Assembly: GCF_019226825.1 (NCBI RefSeq)
Contig: NZ_CP076642.1
Span: 620,001-684,000, forward strand
From: Vibrio ostreae
GTDB lineage: Bacteria > Pseudomonadota > Gammaproteobacteria > Enterobacterales > Vibrionaceae
Length of the DNA: 64,000 nucleotides
Direction: 5' to 3'
Notes under the pieces: model-generated
The model's input: the letters and a program-made list of their open reading frames with translations, nothing else
Told to the model about the DNA's origin: nothing
The model's database searches: none
In this document: positions 46,723 to 55,688 of the stretch, in pieces
How positions within the stretch are numbered: the first letter of the stretch is position 1
How the letters are laid out: the number at the start of each line of letters is the position of its first letter
Translations under genes and position numbers: made by a program

Positions 46723-48027
46723 ATGAAGTTTCCTGGACAACGCAAATCTAAACACTATTTCCCTACCAGCACCCGTGATCCTTTGGTCAATCAGCTGCGT
46801 GAAACCCCGACCATGCACCGTCCGACTATCGTCGGCATCGGCCAGACCATGGTGGATATCGAAGCCAAAGTAGATGACGAGTTCATCGCAAAATATAATC
46901 TGAGTAAAGGCCATTCGCTGGTGCTTGAAGAAGCACAAGCTGAAGCGCTCTATCAGGAGCTGGTTGAAAGAAATCTGATCACCCATCAGCACCCGGGCGA
47001 TACCATTGGCAATACTCTGCACAACTACTCGGTACTCGCCGACAGCAAATCCGTACTGCTTGGTGTGATGTCAAAGAACATCGAAGTTGGCTCTTACGCG
47101 TACCGTTACCTGTGCAGTACATCGTCCCGGATGAACCTCAACTACCTGCAGACAGTCGATGGCCCGATTGGTCGCTGCTACACCCTGATCTCAGAAGACG
47201 GTGAGCGTACTTTTGCTATCAATGAAGGTCAGATGAACCAGCTGCGTCCGGAAAGTATTCCGCAACGAGTATTTGAGAAAGCCTCTGCGTTAGTCGTGTC
47301 ATCTTATCTGATGCGCGGCAAACCGGAAGATCCGATGCCAAAAGCGGTACAGCGTGCGATTGAACTGGCGAAGAAAAACTCGGTTCCTGTCGTCCTGACT
47401 CTCGGCACCAAATACGTGATTGAAGGTAATCAGGCCTGGTGGCAAGAATACCTGAAAGAGAACGTCACGGTTCTGGCGATGAACGAAGATGAAGGCGCAG
47501 CACTGACCGGCTTTAGCGATCCGCTGCAAGCCGCGGACAAAGCACTGGACTGGGTCGATATGGTGCTGTGCACTGCAGGGCCAATTGGCCTGTATATGGC
47601 CGGTTATGTGGATGATGCGGTCAAACGCAGCACCGAACTGCCTCTGCTGCCAGGCCATATTGCTGAGTTTAACCAGTATGAATTCAGCCGTGCGATGCGT
47701 CAGCAGGATTGTTCACAGCCTGTTCGTATATACTCCCATATCGGCCCGTATCTGGGTGGTCCGCTGAAAATCAAGAACACCAACGGAGCCGGAGACGGAG
47801 CGTTGTCGGCACTACTGCATGACATGGCAGCGAATAGCTACCACCTCAAGAATGTGCCAAACTCCGCCAAGCACGATCGTCACTATCTGACCTATTCATC
47901 ACTGTCGCAGGTGTGTAAATACGCCAACCGAGTCAGTTATGAAGTACTGACTCAGCACTCTCCTCGCCTGTCGCGCGCATTGCCGGAACGAGAAGACAGC
48001 CTGGAAGAAGCTTACTGGGACCGGTAA
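46723..48027 (+). CDS. gsk: Inosine-guanosine kinase
   Basis: The 434-residue PfkB/ribokinase-type enzyme phosphorylates guanosine and inosine for purine salvage. It matches E. coli Gsk along its length: MKFPGQRKSKHYFP at the start, VDIEAKVDDEFI, the catalytic NTNGAGDGALSALLHD near residue 350, and LPEREDSLEEAYWDR at the end. The start at 46723 fits that N-terminus. It stands alone and a strong terminator follows. Confidence 0.96.
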   Translation: MKFPGQRKSKHYFPTSTRDPLVNQLRETPTMHRPTIVGIGQTMVDIEAKVDDEFIAKYNLSKGHSLVLEEAQAEALYQELVERNLITHQHPGDTIGNTLHNYSVLADSKSVLLGVMSKNIEVGSYAYRYLCSTSSRMNLNYLQTVDGPIGRCYTLISEDGERTFAINEGQMNQLRPESIPQRVFEKASALVVSSYLMRGKPEDPMPKAVQRAIELAKKNSVPVVLTLGTKYVIEGNQAWWQEYLKENVTVLAMNEDEGAALTGFSDPLQAADKALDWVDMVLCTAGPIGLYMAGYVDDAVKRSTELPLLPGHIAEFNQYEFSRAMRQQDCSQPVRIYSHIGPYLGGPLKIKNTNGAGDGALSALLHDMAANSYHLKNVPNSAKHDRHYLTYSSLSQVCKYANRVSYEVLTQHSPRLSRALPEREDSLEEAYWDR

Positions 48028-48452
48028 TCGGAGCTGATTAGGGTTAACGCGGCGCAGTGTAATGACTGAGCAGCCACTACAAAAAGCATATTTAAGCGGT
48101 CTTCGGACCGCTTTTGCGTTCTTAGCCGGTCATGGTTTCGCGCTAAACAGAGATAATTTTGACTCAAATCAGGAAAAAAATACAATATAATCCGAATGAT
48201 ATATAAACAATTTCGACTTATCATAAAAGCTGGCGCCAGGAAACCGTCAATGCAGTAAGACATGCGCAATCGCACGCTTATTAGTAGAGAATAATTTCAT
48301 AATTGAGACATCGTTTCATAAACGTTATCATGGTTGCATAAAATAAAAAGTAACTTCAATACGTTCAGTTTGCCCTTGCCGCTACATGAGTAGCCATTTT
48401 CATCGTTAAGCTCGAATCAATGCGATTCTAAAAAGAGCCAGGTACATTTGTT
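48028..48452. other. Intergenic region gsk to the PAS-EAL gene
   Basis: Apart from the gsk terminator (48092-48118), no feature is recognised. The rest is A/T-rich and should hold the promoter of the PAS-GGDEF-EAL gene. Confidence 0.45.
48092..48118 (+). terminator. Rho-independent terminator of gsk
   Basis: AAGCGGTC-TTCG-GACCGCTT is a perfect stem with a stable UUCG loop, followed by TTGCGTTCTT. Confidence 0.9.
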
Positions 48453-50173
48453 ATGCCATTGACGCAGGGACTGTCCCAAGGCACGAACCCCAACCTCACC
48501 GATACCCAGAAAAAACGCCTGGTGCATATTTTTGATATCGTCAGTGAAGGTATATTTCATATGGATAGTCAGGGCTGTTTAACTTTTTACAACCCTGATT
48601 TTTACCAACAATTTGGTTTTAGCGCTCATACTATTCAGTTGGAAGAATGGTACGCTGTTGTGCACCCGCAAGATCGCGCCATGCTGAAAAAAGGGTGCTT
48701 GAACACCTGACCAACCACAATCAAGTGACCTCGCATTACCGGGTTCGTAAAACTAACGGTCAATACATCTGGCTTGAAGGTATCGCTATCAATCGCGAGT
48801 TGAACGGCGACAGATTTATGGTCGGCTATCATCGCGACATCTCTGATCAAAAATTGATGGAGACTTTCCTTAATCAGGCAGCCTACTACGACAGTATCTC
48901 CGGCCTGGGCAATATGACCAAACTGCTCAAAGATATTGATAACGCAAAACAGGACACTCAAGCCTCTAGCACACTGATTTATCTGCAGATTGACGATATT
49001 AAATCTTACGAAAATCAGTATGGCAGCGAAGTCAATGAACATGTCCTGCAACACGTTATTGCCGCATTAAACGGAATCCGATGTGAAGACGGTGACTTTT
49101 ACCGTGTACGCTCGGACGATTTTGCGATCCTGTTACACCGTACCGACAGCGATACCGCACTGCGCGCTTTGTGTCAGGACATATTGCAACGCTACACCAA
49201 ATCGGTCCAAGAGCAAGGCCACCTTTTTGGCAACCATGTGAGTATTGGCCTTTATCCGGCGTTCAGCAACGAAGACACGGCCGAAGAGATCGTCAATATC
49301 GCCTCACGCACTTGCCAGTATGCACGTGAAACCAACCGCTCACGGGTTGAACTGTACAGTGGAAAAACACAAAAACGCGTGGATCGCTATTTCTTCATTG
49401 AACGCGGACTGAAAGAAGCTCTGAGTTCACGCTCTTTGTCGGTCAAATTCCAGCCAATACTCAACGCCCAGACCGGGCAGGTTTCTAGTTTTGAAGCCTT
49501 GGTACGCTGGCGTTCTAAAGAATTTGGTGAAATCTTTCCGGATGAGTTTATTCCGGTGGCCGAGAAGAAAGGCCTGATCACAGATGTAGGCTATCAGGTA
49601 TTTGGCAAAGCGTGTGAATTCATCGAACGCTATAACAGAATTAACGGGCTGAGTATCCGGGTCAACATCAATGTATCGGTATTGCAGTTACTCAATACCG
49701 CTTTCCCTGCCACGATACAAAAAATGGCCGAGCAAGCCGGAATCGCTCCGCAATCTATCGTGCTCGAGCTGACCGAAACCGTGATTCTGGATGGTAACAA
49801 GAACGCACTCGAGCAATTAGTCACTCTTAGCAACCTGGGATTTCAGCTCTCTCTGGATGACTTCGGCAGCGGCTTCAGCTCAATCAACAGTTTTTTCGAT
49901 CTGCCGCTCAATCAAATCAAAATCGATCGCTCAATGGCCGCTAAAACGTTGACTAATCAATCATCTGAACAATATCTGCAATTTATCATTCAGCTTTCTA
50001 AAAGCAAAGGCGTCGATATTGTGATTGAAGGGATTGAGACCGGATCCATGTATCAGAAATTCAAGGCAATGGGCGCATCGTACCTACAGGGTTACTGGTT
50101 TTCCAAGCCTCTGTCGCTCGCGAGTGCCAGCCGTTATACCTTGTCGAGCAATCTTACACTAAACAAGGACTAA
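48453..50173 (+). CDS. PAS-GGDEF-EAL c-di-GMP phosphodiesterase (apparent frameshift)
   Basis: Read through the break, the protein has about 573 residues. An N-terminal PAS domain (SEGIFHMDSQGCLTFYNPDF to GYHRDISDQKLME) precedes a GGDEF domain whose signature is RSDDF, so cyclase activity is unlikely. The EAL domain is complete: FEALVRW, ELTET, DDFGSGFSS, IKIDRS, IEGIET and LQGYWFSKP. It should therefore degrade c-di-GMP under PAS control. The frame breaks in a run of six A (48687-48692); seven A gives LKKRVLEHLTN and joins both parts. A GGDEF gene follows 114 bp later on the same strand. Confidence 0.87.
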
Positions 50174-50287
50174 GTTGTGAGGTAGCTCAGATTAACTCTG
50201 CAGGTCACAAATGATTCATGGCTTCAGAGTGGATTTTAGTGATATTGCTCCATATTATCGCCGAAACATAAGGAATTGTTTCAGCGT

Positions 50288-51610
50288 ATGATCCTCAATC
50301 AGACTCCTCTCTCGACTTCATCATCGTTTCATCTTGAAGTGAAATGCCTGCTGTTTACGCTGGTGATCATTTTTTTGATCAATACTCCGATGCGTTTTAT
50401 CAAAGCTGACAAGCAGGCAGACTTCAGTATGCAACTCAGCACGCTACAAGACACCCTGTTACTCAAGCGCTCTACGGCAGATAGCCTGCTTGCCCTGGCC
50501 GATACTCAGATCGCCATCGATTACTTTAGCGAACCACAACAGTTTAATGATGTTTCAAAGCAGCTGCTAAGCACACAAACCTTGGTTAAGTCCCTGAAAA
50601 TTATCTCGACGCAACCCGATGACACACGCTACGCCAGATTAATCGAGCAATATAACCGTTATTACACCAGTGACCTGAACAAACAGCAAATACAACTGTT
50701 TATCGCCCCTCATTCCCGCCTTTTAACCGAGTTTAAAGCGCTCTATCAGGGCACTCGTCACATCGGCTATCTGGTGCTTGAAGCTGACCTGAGTGAATTC
50801 TCTGAAGTGTCGCGTAAGGATATCCTATTGCTGGGAGAGGACGGCACTGTCTATTCAAGCACTGACCGAAGCTTAAAGGCCTTGGACTCAATCGCCAGCA
50901 AATATCCCCAGGCCTGGCGCGACCTGCAACTCAGCAACCGTAACGCCGGAATCATGGAATATGACGATGTCAGTTTTATTTACCGTAAATTTAAGCTGGT
51001 CAGTAATCACACCAGTTACCTAATCAAAGTGGTTGATAATCATGAGCTGGTGCCCCCCTACTTTTATCTGGTGCTGCTCTTGGGCAGTATCACGGCCGGG
51101 GTAAGTCTCTACCTCTATCGGTTACGCAAAGACAAGCTGGAGCTGACTAAAATCACCTATACCGATGAACTGTCCGGCCTTCACAACCGCCACTATCTGA
51201 AAAAAGTCAGTGCGCAACTTACCGCACAACAAGGCTACTACGCCTGTATTCTCGATATCGATCATTTTAAAGCGGTTAATGATAAATACGGCCATGATAT
51301 TGGCGATCAAGTGATCAAGCGCGTCTCATCAGTAATAAAAAGCCGGATAAGAATCACCGATTACGCCTTTCGTTTTGGCGGTGAAGAGTTCGTTGTGGTG
51401 GTCAAAACCGAATCGGCGCAGCAGGCAGTCAACATCTTTGAGCGCATCGGAGACGATGTCGCCCGTTTTATCCAGAAACCCAACGTGACGATTTCGGGCG
51501 GTGTCTGGCCGGTGAACGACTCACTTGACGAGGCACTTAAGCAAGCAGATGTCTTGCTGTATCAGGCAAAACAGAATGGCCGAAACCTGATCATCAGTCA
51601 GGCAGCGTAA
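50288..51610 (+). CDS. Membrane-bound diguanylate cyclase (GGDEF)
   Basis: The 440-residue protein has a membrane helix near residues 18-34, a periplasmic sensory region of about 200 residues, and a second helix (PPYFYLVLLLGSITAGVSLYLY). The cytoplasmic GGDEF domain is intact: DELSGLHNRHYL, DIDHFKAVNDKYGHDIGD, and FGGEEF with an RxxD inhibitory site (RITD) five residues before. It makes c-di-GMP. I choose the ATG at 50288; a TTG four codons upstream lies too close to AAGGA. The gene may be transcribed with the preceding phosphodiesterase gene. Confidence 0.87.
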   Translation: MILNQTPLSTSSSFHLEVKCLLFTLVIIFLINTPMRFIKADKQADFSMQLSTLQDTLLLKRSTADSLLALADTQIAIDYFSEPQQFNDVSKQLLSTQTLVKSLKIISTQPDDTRYARLIEQYNRYYTSDLNKQQIQLFIAPHSRLLTEFKALYQGTRHIGYLVLEADLSEFSEVSRKDILLLGEDGTVYSSTDRSLKALDSIASKYPQAWRDLQLSNRNAGIMEYDDVSFIYRKFKLVSNHTSYLIKVVDNHELVPPYFYLVLLLGSITAGVSLYLYRLRKDKLELTKITYTDELSGLHNRHYLKKVSAQLTAQQGYYACILDIDHFKAVNDKYGHDIGDQVIKRVSSVIKSRIRITDYAFRFGGEEFVVVVKTESAQQAVNIFERIGDDVARFIQKPNVTISGGVWPVNDSLDEALKQADVLLYQAKQNGRNLIISQAA

Positions 51611-51640
51611 GGTAAAGCCGTAATCAAGAAAAATGGAGAA

Positions 51641-51680
51641 ATAAAAAACGCCCGGCATTCAGGCCAGGCGCTGGTTTCAT
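51641..51680 (-). terminator. Terminator of the serine protease gene
   Basis: On the minus strand GCGCCTGGCC-TGAAT-GCCGGGCG forms a stem with a mismatch, followed by TTTTTTATTT. Confidence 0.8.
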
Positions 51681-51708
51681 CATTGTCGTTAAGCCGGACA
51701 AATCAAGC

Positions 51709-52785
51709 TCAGAGCTCTACAGTCTGTCGTCTGCGCCAAAGCGCAACGCCAGCCAGCATGGCTAACAACCAAGGACCAAGTGAACCGCCGCCACCACCGC
51801 TTGAAGGCACCGCAATACCCGAAGGCATCTCTGGGTCAAAGGTGCCAGCCAGATAAGCTCGGCGTTTAGCATCAGTCCCAACAAAATCGGCGCTCTCATT
51901 GCCAGCCAGCACACTATCAATCCAGGTACTGTAATCGAATACTTCGGTGAATACCGCAGTCACATCAGAGCCGGTAAAACCATCACCACAGGTTGTCGGG
52001 CCAAAACTGGTAATACCCACCTGTACCAGACCACTGCCACTATCCCAGTATACCGGACCACCCGAGTCGCCCTGACAGGTGCCGCTGGTCAGTGAGGTAT
52101 TCGGAGTGGTACTGATGCCTTTAAAACAAATTTGTTTATTGGTCAAAGCAGACAAATTATTGTCACAAGTGTTATTCGAAACATAGCTCACGTCGGCATC
52201 TTGCAGCATTGTGGTGGCATCATTACCTGAACTGGTATTGCCGTGACCGACAATCCGAAACGCATAATCGTTAGTGTCATTATCGACACCGTCCGAACCT
52301 AACCGATACTCCTGGGTGATTGGCCGCACGACAGTGTCTTGCGGATTGAGGGAAGACTCAAGCTGGATAATGGCAATATCATTTTGCCACAGGCTGGATG
52401 CCGTATCCTGAAAATCAGGATGAATAAAAAACTGCTCTGCACGCACAGTGGTTACCGAAGAAGGGAAGTCGCTTTCATCATCAGCCTGCCCAGCAACGGC
52501 AAATAGCATATAGTCATAATTCAGCTCGCCATCCTCATCGTACAAACAGTGCGCTGCAGTCAACACGTGGGTAGAATCGAGCATGGTTCCGCCGCAAAAA
52601 GCACGTGTACCATATAACCCGTCAAATTCTATACGGTCGTAAAACAGACTGGCAAATGACGTGTAACTCAAGATGGTAGTGTCTTCACCATTAACAATAT
52701 ACGTACTGACTTCCGAATCTGCCTGTACGCCCGATGCCAGACCCAGTGACCAGAACAATGCCGAACCGGCTACCCATTTATTCAT
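51709..52785 (-). CDS. Secreted trypsin-like serine protease with GlyGly-CTERM anchor
   Basis: The 358-residue protease has a signal peptide (about residues 1-22, ending VQADSEV) and the S1 triad blocks LTAAHC, NDIAIIQLES and GTCQGDSGGPVYW. The C-terminus has the GlyGly-CTERM pattern: a Gly/Ser-rich stretch (SSGGGGGSLGPW), a membrane helix and RRRQ. That signal is handled by rhombosortase and the type II secretion pathway in Vibrio. It resembles the VesA/B/C proteases. The start at 52785 has AAAGGA eight bases upstream; an ATG three codons earlier overlaps that site. No zymogen partner is adjacent. Confidence 0.9.
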   Translation of the reverse strand: MNKWVAGSALFWSLGLASGVQADSEVSTYIVNGEDTTILSYTSFASLFYDRIEFDGLYGTRAFCGGTMLDSTHVLTAAHCLYDEDGELNYDYMLFAVAGQADDESDFPSSVTTVRAEQFFIHPDFQDTASSLWQNDIAIIQLESSLNPQDTVVRPITQEYRLGSDGVDNDTNDYAFRIVGHGNTSSGNDATTMLQDADVSYVSNNTCDNNLSALTNKQICFKGISTTPNTSLTSGTCQGDSGGPVYWDSGSGLVQVGITSFGPTTCGDGFTGSDVTAVFTEVFDYSTWIDSVLAGNESADFVGTDAKRRAYLAGTFDPEMPSGIAVPSSGGGGGSLGPWLLAMLAGVALWRRRQTVEL

Positions 52786-52894
52786 ATTAATCATCCTTTA
52801 GTGACTACTTAAAGACAGGACGTTGTTGAGTTCGCTTAATTTAGTTAAGGTTTTAATTGTTATTATTAATGTAAGTATCAATATAATTCAATGT

Positions 52895-52924
52895 AAAATA
52901 AAAGGCCCTGTGAAACACAGGGCC
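52895..52924 (-). terminator. Terminator of gcvT
   Basis: On the minus strand GGCCCTGTG-TTT-CACAGGGCC is a perfect 9-bp stem followed by TTTTATTTTA. Confidence 0.92.
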
Positions 52925-53034
52925 GATTTATGCAAATAATGACACCAAGGTGTTTATGCGTATCGTTGCTATAACGATGGCCCAGAAGCCTTGTACCACA
53001 TATTCACCGGATTGCAAAACAAATCGTTCAATAA

Positions 53035-54167
53035 TTAACCACGGTAATAACGCTGTGGTACAAACGGCAGTTTTTCCACCAGCATTGGCAGCATCTTACC
53101 ACGGACTTCAGCAAACACTTCAGTACCAACATCAGCCAGATCAGCGCGCACATAAGCCATCGAAACCGGCTTGCCCGCTGTCGGACCCGCAGTACCACTG
53201 GTCACGGTACCAATCGGTGCACCTTCAGCATCAAACAATTCCGTCCCTTCACGCACAGGTGCTTTAGTCTGACCAACCAGGCCGACACGTTTGCGCACCA
53301 CATCTTTAGTCGCGATCTGCTGCAGAATGATGTCGGCTCCCGGGAAACCACCCTCACGCGCCCCGCCCTGACGGCGCACCGGCTGAATTGCCCACAACAG
53401 GCTGGCTTCAACCGGAGTCGTGGTTTCATCCAGTTCGTGGCCGTACAGACACAGGCCACACTCCAGACGCAGTGAGTCACGTGCGCCCAGACCAATCCAC
53501 TCCACTTCGTCAAAAGCAGTCAGAGTACGAGCAAATGCCTGTGCCTGGTCAGACGGAACCGAAATTTCGTAGCCATCTTCACCTGTGTATCCACTGCGAC
53601 TGATAATGCAGTCAACACCATCGATACTGATTTGCTGCACATCCATAAAGCGCATCTCTGCCAGAGCTGGCTGCAGGCGAGCCATTACCTCAGCCGCTTT
53701 CGGGCCCTGAATCGCCAGCAAAGCACGATCTGCGATGATTTCCATCTCAACACCAGCCGGCAAATGAGCATTCAGGTGAGCGATGTCCTGCTCTTTACAG
53801 GCCGCGTTGACCACAACAAAAAGATGATCGCCCAGATTAGCAACCATAAGATCGTCGAGAATGCCGCCTTCATCATTAGTAAAGAAAGCATAACGCTGCT
53901 TGCCTTGTGGCAGGTCGATGATGTCAACCGGTACCAGAGTTTCCAGAGCAGCAGCGGCACCTTCACCACGTAAACGAAGCTGACCCATGTGAGAAACATC
54001 AAACAGACCAGCCGCATCACGGGTATGGAGATGCTCTTTTTCACGCCCAAAGCGTATTGCACCGGCATATCATAACCCGCAAAAGGCACCATTTTGGCAC
54101 CAGCTTCAATATGAAGCGCGTGTAACGGTGTAGTCAAGAGTTCTTGTGTCGCATGTTCCTGAGTCAT
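53035..54167 (-). CDS. gcvT: Glycine cleavage system T protein, aminomethyltransferase (apparent frameshift)
   Basis: Read through the break the protein has 377 residues. The T protein releases ammonia from the lipoyl-bound aminomethyl group of GcvH and passes the carbon to tetrahydrofolate. Motifs seen include [47 protein letters not shown] and [19 protein letters not shown]. The start at 54167 follows GGAGAGAAAA. The frame breaks at a run of five A on the coding strand (54037-54041); six A gives [15 protein letters not shown]. It is transcribed apart from glyA-gcvH-gcvP, with the regulator gene between them. Sequencing error is more likely than gene loss. Confidence 0.92.
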
Positions 54168-54336
54168 TTTTCTCTCCATATAGCCAGACTCCGCTTTGAG
54201 TGTAGCCACTAATTTACCCGGCATGACTGCTGTATTAACCCTGCATCATTGCGGGTAAAAACAATATGCCGTTGATTGCACTCCATCGGGTGAGCTTTGC
54301 GCAATCATTGCTAAAAGTTTCCGTGCAGGAAAACGT

Positions 54337-54352
54337 GTTTCCTATAGTAAAC
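54337..54352. promoter_or_regulatory. Putative XRE-cupin operator, gcvT promoter copy
   Basis: GTTTCCTATAGTAAAC is a near-perfect palindrome centred on CTATAG, about 170-185 bp upstream of the gcvT start. It shares the core with two other copies at 54517 and 55311. Confidence 0.6.
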
Positions 54353-54439
54353 AAGCATGCGCCACTTTGACCGAATTAACAAGTTCCAAACAGCGCAAAT
54401 TGTCATAATTAACAACTCAATCACATTATCGGAGCCCAA

Positions 54440-54486
54440 TAAAAACGCCGCAGTGACGGGTTAATCATCACTGCGGCGTATTTTTG
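54440..54486 (-). terminator. Terminator of the XRE-cupin regulator gene
   Basis: On the minus strand ACGCCGCAGTGA pairs perfectly with TCACTGCGGCGT, followed by TTTTATT. It separates the regulator transcript from gcvT. Confidence 0.88.
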
Positions 54487-54516
54487 TTTAAATTACAACA
54501 AAAAGCAAACGGTTGC

Positions 54517-54532
54517 TTTCACTATAGGAAAC
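54517..54532. promoter_or_regulatory. Putative XRE-cupin operator, second copy
   Basis: TTTCACTATAGGAAAC shares the CTATAGGAAA half with the copy at 55311. It lies just after the regulator stop and about 350 bp upstream of gcvT. Confidence 0.5.
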
Positions 54533-54566
54533 TTTTTGTTTTGGCTATAACTTCTGTATTAACTGG

Positions 54567-55190
54567 CTATTTCGCCGTCACCCAGAGGATTTGAGCATCC
54601 TCTGCACTCAGCGAAACCAGCATATGCCCCATGTTGGCATCGTAGTAAACACTGTCTCCTTGCTCCAGAACCACCGGCTCGTAGAACTCAGAATAGAACA
54701 TCACCTCACCTTCCAGAATCAACAGAAACTCCTCGCCATCGTGGCGAACCCAGTCACTGTATTCTTCAAAACTGCGGGCACGGATGCGACTTTTAAATGG
54801 CATCATTCTTTTATTCGACAACTGGGTTGCCAACAGCTCGTGCTCGTAAGTTTGGGTCGGATGCGGTTTACCTTGATCATTTCTGGTGATATCACGACGA
54901 CCACTTGCGGTCATTTTCTTAGGCGGTTCAAACAGTTGTGGCATATCAATCTGCAAGCCATTCGCCAGTTTCTGCATTGCCTGAAACGTCGGTGAAATTT
55001 GCTCGTTCTCGATCTTGCTTAGCGTTGAGCGCGCCAGGCCAGTACGCTGACTGGCTTCTTCCAGTGTTATACCCAGCTTGGCACGAATATCTTTGATTCG
55101 ATGTCCCAGCTTTAACGGTTCAATGTGTTGCTCGCCTGCTTCCTTGGCCAGTGTCAAAGATGGGTACTCATCATAAATGTCTTCAGACAT
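54567..55190 (-). CDS. XRE-family regulator with cupin domain, probable glycine-cleavage regulator
   Basis: The 207-residue protein has an N-terminal XRE helix-turn-helix (about residues 29-85; RIKDIRAKLGITLEEASQRTG, STLSKIENEQISPTF). A C-terminal cupin (about 130-205; WVRHDGEEFLLILEGEV, LEQGDSVYYDANMGHMLVS) probably binds a small ligand. Its place between gcvT and glyA suggests it controls glycine cleavage, perhaps in response to an amino acid or derivative. Palindromes with CTATAG cores occur in its own upstream region and near gcvT, which suggests autoregulation. The ligand is unknown. Confidence 0.88.
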   Translation of the reverse strand: MSEDIYDEYPSLTLAKEAGEQHIEPLKLGHRIKDIRAKLGITLEEASQRTGLARSTLSKIENEQISPTFQAMQKLANGLQIDMPQLFEPPKKMTASGRRDITRNDQGKPHPTQTYEHELLATQLSNKRMMPFKSRIRARSFEEYSDWVRHDGEEFLLILEGEVMFYSEFYEPVVLEQGDSVYYDANMGHMLVSLSAEDAQILWVTAK

Positions 55191-55688
55191 GCTTTCCCTC
55201 GATTATCTATCCTTCCTGTATCAGAACCGCATTGTTGCACGAAGCGACTGGTTGATTAAAGACCACAATTGGAAATAAAGCGTGCTTTGCATAGCAAAAA
55301 CGACATCTGTGTTTCCTATAGGAAATTTTTGATTGATTGTTCACACAGCAAAGAGTATGTTACATCCATGTTAGATGTAGAGATGCAGCTTACCGCCTCC
55401 GGATGGAATGGATTTAACATTTGGTAGCGGGTTTTGCCCTGGTTTTTAGGGCTTCTACCCAGACAAAATAGCGCCGGACAGATGATAAAAGCAGCGAACC
55501 CGCAGATTGCTCGATTTGCTCATTTTTTAATGTCAGCGCCGAATCGCCAGATACCTGGTTTGTCAGATGGGTAGGTGATTTAGGGAACAATCCACTTAAG
55601 CAGGGTTTGGCGTCAGCCAGACCGTTTAAAAGGACCGACGAGCAGCACGACGCACCAGGCTCGTCAGATTATTGGAAGGTCATCTACT
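55191..55688. other. Divergent regulatory region between the XRE regulator and glyA
   Basis: No gene is present. It contains one operator-like palindrome (55311-55326) and a long glyA leader with two hairpins: GGTAG...GCCCT...AGGGC...CTACC at 55423-55459, and GACGAGC...GCTCGTC at 55637-55665 just before the ribosome binding site. Confidence 0.55.
55311..55326. promoter_or_regulatory. Putative XRE-cupin operator, best copy
   Basis: The site contains the perfect 14-bp palindrome TTTCCTATAGGAAA. It lies about 120 bp upstream of the regulator start and about 360 bp upstream of glyA, so it could control both directions. Confidence 0.65.

Larger units (their letters stand above)
54168..54566. other. 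Regulatory region upstream of gcvT
   Basis: No gene is present. It holds the terminator of the regulator gene (54440-54486) and two copies of the putative operator (54337-54352, 54517-54532). No glycine riboswitch core was found on the minus strand. Confidence 0.55.

Noticed and set aside
54168-54440. Glycine riboswitch before gcvT
   Set aside because: The conserved aptamer blocks (GGAGAG...CCGAAGG...CTCTCAGG...AGGAC) are not present on the minus strand here. The GGAGAG just before the start is the ribosome binding site.
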